A stretch of 64,000 nt of DNA from Sarcocystis neurona. Its lineage: Eukaryota; Apicomplexa; Conoidasida; Eucoccidiorida; Sarcocystidae. The position numbers and the translations under genes were made by a program. Below, one piece after another: positions 25,395-35,699 of this stretch (the stretch's first letter is position 1; every line of letters starts with the position of its first letter). The notes beneath the pieces were generated by a model. It searched no databases, was not told where the DNA came from, and saw only the letters and a list, made by a program, of their open reading frames with translations. The DNA is taken from the NCBI GenBank assembly GCA_000727475.1, contig KL647302.1, positions 2,701,182 to 2,765,181 on the forward strand, written 5' to 3'.

Positions 25395-26198
25395 TCACAT
25401 ATCTATAACGTATGAAATGGAACTCTCCATCATGTAGCTCACAGCACTGCAGGGGATAATACATGTGCAAAACAAACAGTGTCCGTCGCGGAGGTTTTGT
25501 CTCCACCGTTCCTCGTAAAACAGAAATGTATAAATGTTTCTACGGCATTGCTTGGCGACACCTCTGCCTCTCGTTAGGGTTGCAAAAACTCCTGTACTAT
25601 GGGTCTTCTGCTGAAACGTCGCTGCTTCAAAATGCGTGATAGTATACACCTGTTTTAGAGAACGTACTCGTAACACGCAGAGTCGCCATCGGACGACCGC
25701 AAGCTGCGCACACTTCATGCTAAATTGCCTATTTCTAGATCGTGTAACGCACGTCACGTGCCACTGAATGCACATTGCATACCTGTGCAACCCACGACAT
25801 ATGTGCCTGCTAAGTAGACTGCCAATCATCAAGTGTCCCTCCCATCCCGCACACCGATAATCCCTATTTTGTGCCTTTTTGATTACGTAACGGAAATCTT
25901 TGAATATCGCAAGGTTCCCAACCATCAAGCGCGCAAAACACATCGTGGAGAACTCTCTATTACCCTCTGGATATCGCACATAGTGATCTCGATGCTCTGC
26001 CGGCCGCACATGTCGTGTGCAACACATAAGTGGTTCACTCGACTTGTGTGCGCGTTTATCCGGAATACAGTACGCATCACTCAATCCTAGATTCAAATCT
26101 CTGAAATCCTTGGTGTTCTGCGAGTCTCTCCGCTGAGTGACACGTAAGCATGGCTCATCCACATATACTGAGGCCTCTAATTTACGCGCCGCAAGCAT
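25395..26198 (-). CDS. Orphan 267-residue open reading frame, unknown
   Basis: The frame starts at an ATG and runs 267 codons through sequence of ordinary composition without repeats. By chance about 3 in a million starts would stay open so long at equal base composition. The product is basic and contains many Arg and about 16 Cys spread along it, with no low complexity, clear signal peptide or membrane segment. I see no splice-site pair that would extend it and recognise no domain. It could be a lineage-specific gene, part of a decayed mobile element, or a chance frame. Its composition differs from the Ala/Gln-rich genes elsewhere in the window. Confidence 0.35.
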   Translation of the reverse strand: MLAARKLEASVYVDEPCLRVTQRRDSQNTKDFRDLNLGLSDAYCIPDKRAHKSSEPLMCCTRHVRPAEHRDHYVRYPEGNREFSTMCFARLMVGNLAIFKDFRYVIKKAQNRDYRCAGWEGHLMIGSLLSRHICRGLHRYAMCIQWHVTCVTRSRNRQFSMKCAQLAVVRWRLCVLRVRSLKQVYTITHFEAATFQQKTHSTGVFATLTRGRGVAKQCRRNIYTFLFYEERWRQNLRDGHCLFCTCIIPCSAVSYMMESSISYVIDM

Positions 26199-27239
26199 TC
26201 ACGTTTCACTACGCGCATATTCAGCTATACACCACGGTGGTGGATGTTTCGGAGTAGACATACACACATCTACACTGGTATACATAGATCTATACGGATC
26301 TCTAAATGCGAACGCATGGAGTACGAACATATAGGGCTCCAAGTGTCTTCGATTTGGATGACACACGTTCGCACTATGCCTGACATTACACAGCCACAAT
26401 TTAAATTACAAATGTTTGCATTATATATGGCCACAGGTGTATCCTTCAAATCTCTCCGGGTTGTAGAATACACAGCGCCCCAACACGGTACACCCGGCCA
26501 ATGATGCGCGTTTTCCAGTTCAATTGCGTCAACCCTCCTCACCAGACGATAAGCACCTTCAGAGTGTGTCTTCTAAAATTCCGAGTCATACGATGTATGC
26601 TTTCACGCAATACCATACATACAATACGATCCAGCAAATCAAATACAGCGTATCACACGTGGGTTTGCAACACCATCTTCCCTAGAAGATCTACAGCGTA
26701 CAGATTTCCACCCCCGTCTTCTTCAGCGGGTCTACAACAGATCCCAGAAACGAAAACACATGCCACAAAGGTGTAATTGCCTGCGTCGTGTACTGTGCAC
26801 TTCTGTAGTGCGCTGTGTCTGTATATTTTGTAGTGCATGCCGCCGTGTTACACAGCATTTCGCATCGGATTGATCATACACAGAACACCTCCAAGTGACG
26901 AGACTAGCTACGGACGTCGGTCGAAAGTTTCTCCTATTCAGCGTCTCGACTTTTGAAACTTGTAGCCAATATTTATATCTTCGCATGTATGTGCATCCAC
27001 ATAGGGACGCACACGCACGCGCACAAGCCTCCGTATAAAAACTGGCAGATACTTCTGCGTAGAATATATCCGCCTACACATAAAATACATCCACGTACGG
27101 ACAGGCGCATTTCGTTGGTTGACGATACGTACGTACCGTCAGCACTAATGGTCGCCGTCGAGCCACACGACCGTCCAACTGTGTTCGGTTTGTCCGGGCT
27201 GTAAACTATGAACTCGTTGGAGAAAATAATACCATCCGC
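26199..27239. other. Intergenic, nothing recognised
   Basis: This is even-composition sequence with a few TACACA motifs. It could contain the promoter of the orphan frame that starts at 26198 on the minus strand. No gene is visible. Confidence 0.45.
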
Positions 27240-28940
27240 ACTGAAAAGAGTACCGATTCTGTACTCAGTCCGCATTCCTTTCTTCACCTCGTGTCCACTT
27301 CCTCTCACTCGATTCATCCTTCCACGTCACAGCGGAATTTTCCCCCTCGCCCCTGCGTGTTTATTGTCTCTACGTTTCCACACCATCCCAGATATCCACC
27401 GTGCATCTTATTCTTCTTCTCCTCCTCCATAACCTTAACGTCCTTCTCTTCCTTTGCAAATTTGTCCAATATCTTCTTTGTATTCCTCCATTTTCTCTTC
27501 TTTGCCAGCATGCTGTTTCCGCGCTCTCGAGTCCGGTTGCCGCTTTCCTCGAGCACAGCACCTCAAGAAAATCATTCCGTAAACATCTTTTCCTCCTATG
27601 CAGTGTGACGAAGTTGCCTCTTCACGTCTCTATCACCGTCCGGTTCTTCAAACGTGCACTACCTCTCCGGATGTGCTTCCTCATTCAACACATCATTGCT
27701 CGGCTAGAACAGCTTTCCTGTTTACCCTTCCCCGTCATCTGTGTAGACTCCTGCCGCCACCCTTACAGTTGTAGCCTTTCTCGCGCATCATATGAACTTG
27801 CCCTTGCCTGTTTTAGCTGTTTTCTTCGTTTGCGCAAGTATGCGCCTTTTTCAAAAAGTTATCCACCACACCCACGCTTCTCCTCCTGTCCCCTCTTCCT
27901 ATCACCTGTGTTCTTTCTGCCTACAGCACGCTCTTTTCCACTCACACTAACCTAACTTTGAAGTTCCCTGTAGCTCTTCTAGCAATTTTCTACACCTGTT
28001 AGCTTCTCGATCCTGTGACGTTACCCGTGTGCAGCAGATGAGCAGTTCTTCTCCTCATGCGCATCTCATCTGTTCGTTGTTTTCCTTTATGAAGTTGAAC
28101 CCCTATGCCGTAACGCAACACGTTTTTCCACCTGCTGTCCTCCTCCTCCTAGTCCTCCTCTCCTCTCCTTCCTCTGCTTTGTCTCTTGCAGCAGTGCCCT
28201 TACACTGTTCTTCTGTTCCTTTCCTGCGTGGCCCTCTCGATTCTTCCACCGTACCAAAGACTGCGCCTTTACCCCTTCGTCCCCTCCCCCGTCTTCTACT
28301 CCGTAGTCATCTGACGCCTGTTCTTGCCTAGTCCACCTGCCTAGCCCCCGCCAGGGTGCCGCAGTTCTTCCCCCTACCTCCTCCTTCCACTTCTACGTGC
28401 GGCACCTCTTCTTCTTGCTGTTGTGTTGACCACATTTTGCGTAGTGCACTCACTGCCCTTTCTCGTCTCGCCTCTGCGCCTCGAAGCTTGCCTTAGTCGT
28501 CTGCACTTTTGCTCTCCTCCGCGGTCTCTACGTCCTCTTCTCTCCCTGTGAGCAGTACTGCCAACAACGACGCGCAGGGGGCTTCCTATCTATATCCTTC
28601 TCTTCATAGTCGAGAGAGCTCAGGCGACTACGTAGAACGAACAGGTTGTTACACGTCTGCTTTTTCTCTTTCTTCGTGTTCTTCTCTTCGCTTCTCCTGT
28701 TCTAGCTGTGCTTTTCTCCTCCTGCTTCTATCTTCTTGCTTCGTCTTCCTCCGTTCGCCGCAGCGCTCCATCTGATTTGTTATACCTTCTCTACACGTGG
28801 CGTAGCTGCCATGTTCACGTAACCACTAGCGTCGGCGCGTCAACGTATCCTACTGGTTGCGCGCCTTCTCTGCCTCTTCCCTCCCACTTCCGATTCTTCT
28901 TCGTCTTCTTCTTCACCCTCATCAGCACGCCTTTGTCTAG
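27240..28940 (-). other. Pyrimidine-biased block downstream of the TLC gene
   Basis: The + strand is dominated by C and T (many TCTTCT, CTCCTC and CCTTTC stretches) for about 1.7 kb, so the TLC transcript strand is purine-rich here. The bias ends near the stop codon of the TLC gene. It may be a long purine-rich 3'UTR or a structural element. Frames on the + strand are Leu/Ser/Phe-rich artefacts of the bias. Confidence 0.5.
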
Positions 28941-31598
28941 TTATGTAGTGGCTCTCGAAGTGGAAGAAGAGGTCTTCTTTTTTTTCTCTTCTTCCCTCCG
29001 ATGCCTGCGGTTGTGCACATGTCTGAAGAGGAGAAACAGCCAATAGCAACTGACAACGAGGATGAGCAGACCGCTTGCACGAACAAGAATAGGAGTGGAA
29101 GGGCAGGTAACGCACGCGTACACAACGCAGGGAGCTAGCACAGCTCTTCCGATGAGAAAAATGAGGAAAAAGCTTTTCTCGACTCCGTCTAGCCACGAAT
29201 GAATCCTCTCTCCGCTACGCTTTAGAAACGCCGCAGCAACAGCGGCTTCTTGCTGTTCTGCAAACGCAGCAGCACGCGCAGGAGCCGCAGCAGTCGACTC
29301 TCCTGCGGCTTCCCCCTGCGCACTGCCATATGCCGAGTGCCGCTGAGAACGCGGCGACGGCGGATAGACGTACCCAGCAGGGATATGGAAAGACGTCGCG
29401 AACATGCTGTTGGGGTCTCCTCCTCTTTGGGAAAGCCGGAGCGCGAGAGAAAAGATTATGAAGGAGCAGGAAGCAGCAGCAATAGCTGCTGTAGTTGCCA
29501 CAGCAGCGGGGACAGCGGCTCCCAAGGCAGCAGCAGCCACTGCTGTACCCAGAGCTGCAGCAAGAATAGCTGCAGCACCAGTCGTCGCAGCAGGATCGGG
29601 TGTTGGTATATGCACATTCGGTCCACTGCGAACGAAGGTTTCATTGCGCACTCTTGGCCGATCATATGGCTCAGCACTTCTTACTGCTGCAACATCAACA
29701 GAGCGAGGAAGGGAAGGAAGAGGAGGCCTTGCTGATGCACTTGTACAGTGTGCTGCTCTCCTTGTGGTTGCTGCAGCGGGTGAGAGAGCTTGTGCTCCAG
29801 CTGTCGCCGACCCCACCACGTCTCTTGCTGGAACTGCCTCCACCTCTGATGCAGCCGCTGCTGCCTGTGCTCGCCTACCTTGTAGGTATCCTGCTGCTGC
29901 GACCTGCACCGCTTCCGCTGCTGCGCGTGCTGCTGGAACAGCAGGCGGTGTTGCTGCGTCCGCACCCACAACTGCTCCTCGTGCGCCATGGCCGTCCGCT
30001 CTGGGGTGAGTCTCAGCACCCGTCATTGTTGTCATTTCTGACCGTGCTTCTGCATGTCCCTCTCTGCCAGTCCGCGGTCCTGCAGCAGCACCCCCTAGGG
30101 GCAGCTGTGCCGCTGACGATGTTGAAGCACCGCAGGCAGCACGCTCGAGTGCTGCTGGTACTGTACGTGACGTGCTTCGACTTGCAGTGTTCCTCGTGAG
30201 AGAGCCGCCAGAGATTGCAGTCGAGGCAGTGGAGGCGGGAGAGACATTTGCAGACAAGTCAGCAGACTCTTTGTCACTATCCCCCGTTGCCGCTACACGA
30301 TGCTCTTCTCCAGTTTCGCTGTGATGCTGCTGCCTCTCTCGTCGGTGTTGATCCTGTCGAACGTGGCTTCCGGTTACGCCTCCTGTGGTTGTCTGAGCCG
30401 CACGAGCGGCACCAGTCGTCGGGTCAGCGGCGCCAGTCGAGGGAGCTGCAACAGCAGCAAGTCTCTTTGCAAACTGGGTGCAGCAATAGCGCAGGTGCAG
30501 CAGCGGTGTGCTGAGCTCTCCTACAACCAGCGCAGCGATGAGGTCTCGGCCTCCTACGTCGCTGCCCAACACATTCAACAGTCCGAGAATTGCAGCTCCA
30601 TGATGCAGACAATCACAAATGTTGCCGTAAAATCCTTCGTAACAGGTGTCGTAAATGAAGTAGCTTAGTGAAAACAGCAGCAGGGCGCGCTCTTGGGACG
30701 TCACTGGCTCACCGAATCCCCAGACACACACGGGCGCTGCAGCCCCACTGGGAGGTACCTTGCTGCTGTCTGGTGCTGCTGTTGCTTCGGACAGATGTGC
30801 TTGAACCCCATGGCCACCGACAGCGTCCACAGCCGGTTTTGCTGCTCCTCCCCCAGCAGAAGCGGTAGCAGCAGAGTGAGGCTCTACCGAACCCGCAGGC
30901 GCGCTATATCTCTCTAGCAGGACCAGGACCCCCCAATTTAGAGCTACGAGTGCATGCGTCGTAGACACTAAACGGTTGAGCCCGTGCGCAGGGAAGACCC
31001 TGCTCTGCAGTAGCAACGCGAACTTGCTGGTGCGCTGTGCGCGCTGTTGCCGCAGCAACAGCAGCAACTGTTTGCAGAAGGCATGCAAGAGGAAGAAACT
31101 GCTGAGACAAATGAACCACATCCATGGTGACAGCAGCGCGTTGTAGGGCAGCGCTGGCAGCACATCCCCGAGTGGCATCTCTTCGCTGCTGCTCTCCCAC
31201 GTTGGCGCAGCACTCTCAACTACTCCGTCTGAGGTGACAGCAGCAGCACCCGTCACGATGCGTGTCGTTCCTTTTAGCACTACAGCCCACGTCAGTGCTG
31301 CTGTCGCTAGCACACTGAAGAAGCACTGGCGCCGGCAGCACTGGCGCAGCCAAGAACAACAGCGTAGGCTTCTTGCCTCTACCACTGCTCCCCCCACGAG
31401 TGCTGCACTGCTGCTTCTTAGACGTGATAAAGACGCTGGAAGGAGTGATCGTAGGAGCGGTTCTGCTCTCGATTTGATAGCAGGAGAGAACTCTCTCGTG
31501 CCACGTGTCCTTTGTCTGCTCCCCTCTGGTGCGACAGCTGTTGTTGCTGCTGCTGGCGCTCTGGAGTGCGTGCGGCGCCGTCGCCTGTGCGTCCCCAT
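28941..31598 (-). CDS. TLC-domain (TRAM/LAG1/CLN8) multi-pass membrane protein
   Basis: This single-exon gene of 885 residues starts at an ATG in a good context (GCAGAATGGGG). TLC proteins are ER or plasma-membrane proteins of lipid metabolism, including ceramide synthases and the TLCD group. Membrane segments are visible at about 92-110, 155-183, 209-228, 303-320, 350-371, 809-829 and 841-862. Family marks are SLSYFIYDTCYEGF, then CLHHGAAILGLLNVLGS with the paired histidines (332-333), then VVGELSTPLLHLRY. The domain is interrupted by about 400 residues of Ala/Ser/Thr/Gly/Arg low-complexity sequence (about 380-790) and resumes with GERIHSWLDGVEKSFFLIFL. A long basic Arg/Ser N-terminus precedes the first segment, and the C-terminus is basic (RRHRREEEKKKK), a possible ER-retrieval tail. 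It resembles TLCD4/TMEM56-like proteins more than ceramide synthases; substrate unknown. An intron inside the low-complexity part cannot be excluded. Confidence 0.82.
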   Translation of the reverse strand: MGTHRRRRRTHSRAPAAATTAVAPEGSRQRTRGTREFSPAIKSRAEPLLRSLLPASLSRLRSSSAALVGGAVVEARSLRCCSWLRQCCRRQCFFSVLATAALTWAVVLKGTTRIVTGAAAVTSDGVVESAAPTWESSSEEMPLGDVLPALPYNALLSPWMWFICLSSFFLLHAFCKQLLLLLRQQRAQRTSKFALLLQSRVFPAHGLNRLVSTTHALVALNWGVLVLLERYSAPAGSVEPHSAATASAGGGAAKPAVDAVGGHGVQAHLSEATAAPDSSKVPPSGAAAPVCVWGFGEPVTSQERALLLFSLSYFIYDTCYEGFYGNICDCLHHGAAILGLLNVLGSDVGGRDLIAALVVGELSTPLLHLRYCCTQFAKRLAAVAAPSTGAADPTTGAARAAQTTTGGVTGSHVRQDQHRRERQQHHSETGEEHRVAATGDSDKESADLSANVSPASTASTAISGGSLTRNTASRSTSRTVPAALERAACGASTSSAAQLPLGGAAAGPRTGREGHAEARSEMTTMTGAETHPRADGHGARGAVVGADAATPPAVPAARAAAEAVQVAAAGYLQGRRAQAAAAASEVEAVPARDVVGSATAGAQALSPAAATTRRAAHCTSASARPPLPSLPRSVDVAAVRSAEPYDRPRVRNETFVRSGPNVHIPTPDPAATTGAAAILAAALGTAVAAAALGAAVPAAVATTAAIAAASCSFIIFSLALRLSQRGGDPNSMFATSFHIPAGYVYPPSPRSQRHSAYGSAQGEAAGESTAAAPARAAAFAEQQEAAVAAAFLKRSGERIHSWLDGVEKSFFLIFLIGRAVLAPCVVYACVTCPSTPILVRASGLLILVVSCYWLFLLFRHVHNRRHRREEEKKKKTSSSTSRATT

Positions 31599-33993
31599 TC
31601 TGCTGCTGTTGCCCCTGCTCCCGAGCTACGGCAAAGTACCTAGCGGCAATTCAAGATACACAGTGGTTATGCTGCGGCTGCTGCAGCACTCTCGTACGCA
31701 GCAGCACTTCGTCACTTAGGCGTGTCTGTGGCACAGGCTGCTGAAGCCGCGCCACAATGGGTCGTTGCCTTACGCCGCACAAGCAGCACCAACGACGTGC
31801 ACTACTGAAAGTAGAATAATAAAAGCAGACCCGATGTCCGCACAGGAGGCCATCGGAGGGTGGCAGCAAGTAACGAAGGAAATGACACTCCCTGTACTGA
31901 AACATTGCAGGCAGATGTTTACGTGTGCGGATATGATTGACCAGATGCACGATAAGAATCAAAATGACGATTCAATTGAGAACAACGGTGATCACTAGGG
32001 TATGGGAAACTGTGCAGCGACGCGTGGTACGCAGTTGTAGTCCAGGCACCCTCAGAAAACGCAGAAGAAAAAGCGGGCGTTCTTAAACCGAAGGCAAGCG
32101 CGAAGCTGTTCGTGCTGCACGAGTTACTGGAAATACGGCTTGTCGAAGGATAGTGAACAATACATGATTTATAGTGTCACAGTGGACGGAACAACAGACC
32201 CGCGAAAGCGAATTTCGCAGGTGCGAGTAGGAGTGCATCATCACGGGGGACACCTATAACTACCACGGCGACTAGAACACGTCAACACCGTAAGCCTCGC
32301 ACGCAACTGAAGCATCTCTCTTATCCTGCAGTCTCGCTGCCGCTGCTACGCTCCGAAGCACGCGAACGACAAGACACTCGTGTGGAAGACGATACACCTA
32401 GGCATAAATTGGGAAACACACACATGCACGCACACAGAGACACACACACTGGCCCTCATCCCCACGTTCCGCCTTTCACTGAAACCACTTTGACGTGGGA
32501 CCGCGTGACCTCATTTGTAACTTCGATATGAAATTCCTTCAAAGACAACTTAAATCCTCTGTGGAATTATACTTAGACAGTGCACACATACGTACATACA
32601 TATATCTGCGTATGTAAAAATAGTGGTGCATTTGTGTACACGTCTATACGTATACTGACTCTCTGCTGAGAGTATCCCCTAGACGTGTATCTGCGATCCC
32701 CTCAGCGTACGTGTACACAACTCACGTGCAAATACTGCACTCCTGCACCGGATGCAGCCAACGTGTTGCTGCTCTTCCTCTCGGTGCATCAACTCACCGT
32801 AGAGAACGGTCCGGCTGCACATGCAACGTATTTTCGCATTGAATCGACGCAAGTTTGTTGGTCTCCGTTAGTATGTAGAAAGCGTGCGTCATATTTAGTA
32901 CAAAACAAACCGACAGCTGCTTCAGCGTACTGCCTCGGCTTATCTCTTCGAGCGATCAAAGTCAAAGACTCATCGATCCAGTTCTCTAGACGGTCGCCGT
33001 AGGCCAGTCGAGGTTTTATGCGAAGACGAGGTAGAACAGAAAATCCAGTGCAATGGCCATGGGCCAGTATTCCGTGAAGAACGTCCACGACTGTCCTCCC
33101 TTTGACACCACTAGTGATTGTGCGTTGCGTTTATGAGTGAAGATGTCGCGTGCAGACGTATCCCATTACTAGCTTCCTTTCCTAGTGTACAAATACCCTG
33201 TTTTTCTGCGCTATTTCGTCTCTGTGTCTCCCTCCCTTACTTGCTCTTTGGACCCAAGTGTTATGAGCCCCGCTCTATTCTTCCTTCACATCTACCACCG
33301 CCATCACTACAAATACGCGTGAAGACCCATCCCTCTGTAGTTGCCTCTTCGCAGACGCACTCCTTCTTTTTGGAGAAAGTAGCTTAGTACACGTACCAAA
33401 ATACGCCTACTGACACATGCGCATGTACACGAAGCGAAGACGAGATATCCTCTGGCGTTAAGTGAACTTTCGTTTCTCCGGCGCCTTTGTACGAGGTGCC
33501 GCAGCGGCAAGAATGTCCACCTGCTGCGCAGCAAGGACGACGGGAGAGTCACCGACATGTCTTCAGGCCCTGCTGCCTTGCAAACCGGAGCGCGGCAGCG
33601 TGTTACGGTAACGTCCGCTCACCAGCAGCACCGGCTCGGACCAGCCGTCACACGCTCGCCGGCAGGGCAACAGCGGCGATGCGCGAAGTAACGGCACCGG
33701 GGTTGGAGCCGGTAGGATCAGCTCTGTCAGACACTAACGCGTAGGGCACAACGCATACACCAGCAGTCGCCCGTACAACAACACTGAGCAGACCGCAGCG
33801 CACCCTATTACGCGCGTAGTAGTGCTCGACAGTAACGGTCACTATTCTTTACCACAGGTGCCCTCTACGCGGTCTTCGCCCTCACCGTCGGAGAGAAGAC
33901 ACAAAGACGCACAGCACACATCAGATTATCATGTGTAACTTGTGGTGCAAGCACCACTCGTAGAGCAATCCAACAGCGAACGCTCTCGGATAC
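31599..33993. other. Upstream region of the TLC gene, nothing else recognised
   Basis: 31.6-32.0 kb carries CTG/CAG-type sequence and is the presumed promoter/5'UTR side of the minus-strand TLC gene. 32.0-33.4 kb is ordinary sequence with short frames. 33.4-33.9 kb becomes richer in GCAGC and leads into the candidate exons at 34 kb. Confidence 0.4.
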
Positions 33994-34472
33994 ATGGCAG
34001 AGCCGGCAGCAGCGGATGGAGGTGGGACGGAGGACGAGGGCAAGAGGAGGCAGAGAGCAGCGTTTTCTGCGGTAAGCAGCAAGACGCAGTCACAAGTACA
34101 TGAAGACGATCAGCCTGACATGAGTACAAATTCAAATGAAGGTGTCTACGAGGGATCTCCTCAGTTAATTCGCAGCGGAAAAAGGAGCACAGCACGCGCG
34201 GCAGCTCCGTGGAAGCGAAGGAGGGACGTCGGTAGATACCGCAATAGTGTGACGGGCGCCGCACGCATTAGAATTGTGGCAGAGGCGTAGTGGCACACTC
34301 CAGCAACAAGGGACAGAGATCACCGAGTACAACGGATAAGCAGATAAATGTGGACACTTTCTTGAGAGCTTTTAAAAGGCTATCTGCGAGAGACCGAAGG
34401 AACGCTGACGCGGAACGGGTCGGGGGCAGCGGCATCGAAGACGGAAAGACGCGTATCCATCCCATCCTCTAG
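33994..34472 (+). other. Candidate exons of an unidentified gene
   Basis: From an ATG at 33994 the frame encodes MAEPAAADGGGTEDEGKRRQ and then RAAFSA up to a good donor (GCG|GTAAGC at 34072), and stays open to 34290. The next frame, 34290-34472, reads INVDTFLRAFKRLSARDRRN, charged and helix-like. A third open stretch at 34560-34730 continues in the same style (RIFEKEDVSKRKGG). The reverse strand reads less like protein. I could not find a phase-consistent join, so this stays a candidate only. Confidence 0.28.
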
Positions 34473-35375
34473 CGTCTGTACACCCCAGCGGCCGCCGTTG
34501 AACTGGGGGTACACCGCAGGCGGCAGCCCGGGGGATATCCACCAACAGACAAAATACCAGTTACGTGAGGATCTTTGAGAAGGAGGACGTCTCAAAGAGG
34601 AAAGGAGGAGAGAACGGGGACGAAAGACAAAAGGAGGTGAAAATAGGCCGCAGGACGAGCAGCCCCCCGCTGACGACAGCAGCAGAGGCGGCGCAAATAA
34701 TTTCGAACGCCACACTGGGAAAGACCTTTAGTGTCTTCTTCTCTCTACTCCGGCACTGTATCCGCCCAGGCCGCCCACCACCCTCTCCGTCGCGCAGCAA
34801 TAATCGGCTACCGCACCCGCCGGCTGCTGCACTTGCCTGCTGTTCAGCCGTAGAGGGTAGCCGCTACTGCCGCTGCTGGTGTTCCGGAGAGTACGGAGCA
34901 GCCAGTAGCCGCGGTTGGAGCATCACAGCGATCCTTGCAGACTCCCAGCAGTTGTTGCTGCCGGCCGCATACCTGACGACGCTAAGCTGGTATTTGCAGC
35001 CCCACACGTAATGTGACACTCCGACCGCACACGTGTATATGTAGAAAAGGCTGCAGCACAAACACTTGAAAACACTTCCGGGCGTCTGTTTATGTCCGTG
35101 GGAATCGCGAGAAAGCGAGTCGGCACAATAATAATAGTAATAGAAGTACAATACGCTGTTGGCGCCTGTCAAGTATGTTGCATTCCTGTACTGATGCACG
35201 ACATGTCGCCGCTGCTGTAAGGTGTCTTGTAAACGTGATAGCCGCACTACGATACGCGAAACTATTCGTTCCTACGTAGTGCTACACATATGCAGTACAC
35301 CTGAAATGGCGCTGCTGGTAACGACGTTGTGCTGGTACCACGGTGTAGATGTAATTTTGCTATTGTTGCTTGTAG

Positions 35376-35694
35376 GTATGAAGTGAACACAGAGGGCGAA
35401 CCGTTATTCACCGTCACGCTGCTGCCACTTCTTGCGAATGGCTGTGCTGCGAGAGCAGTATCGGTATGCACAACTCCTCCTCCTTTTTACCGCTTTCACG
35501 CTACAACTTGTACTTACACACACGACGCTCCGTTGCATTCGCTAATGCTGGTACTGCTGCTGCATTTAAGCGCTAAGACCACACTAGTCTTAGGTAACGC
35601 AGCTACGGTAAACCTCGCTCCTGGGGCGAACTACTTTTGTGCGATAACTACGGTATCTGTACTGAGGACTCATTATAAGCAACAATGGCGTTAG
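35376..35694 (+). other. Candidate exon(s), unknown product
   Basis: A convincing acceptor (TTTTGCTATTGTTGCTTGTAG) is followed by YEVNTEGEPLFTVTLLPLL and ANGCAARAVS, ending at a GTATGC that could be a donor. The same frame later reads KTTLVLGNAATVNLAPGANY then FCAITT. Content is protein-like and not repetitive, but the gene context, start and end are not recoverable from the sequence. It may belong with the candidates at 34 kb. Confidence 0.25.
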
Positions 35695-35699
35695 TACTA

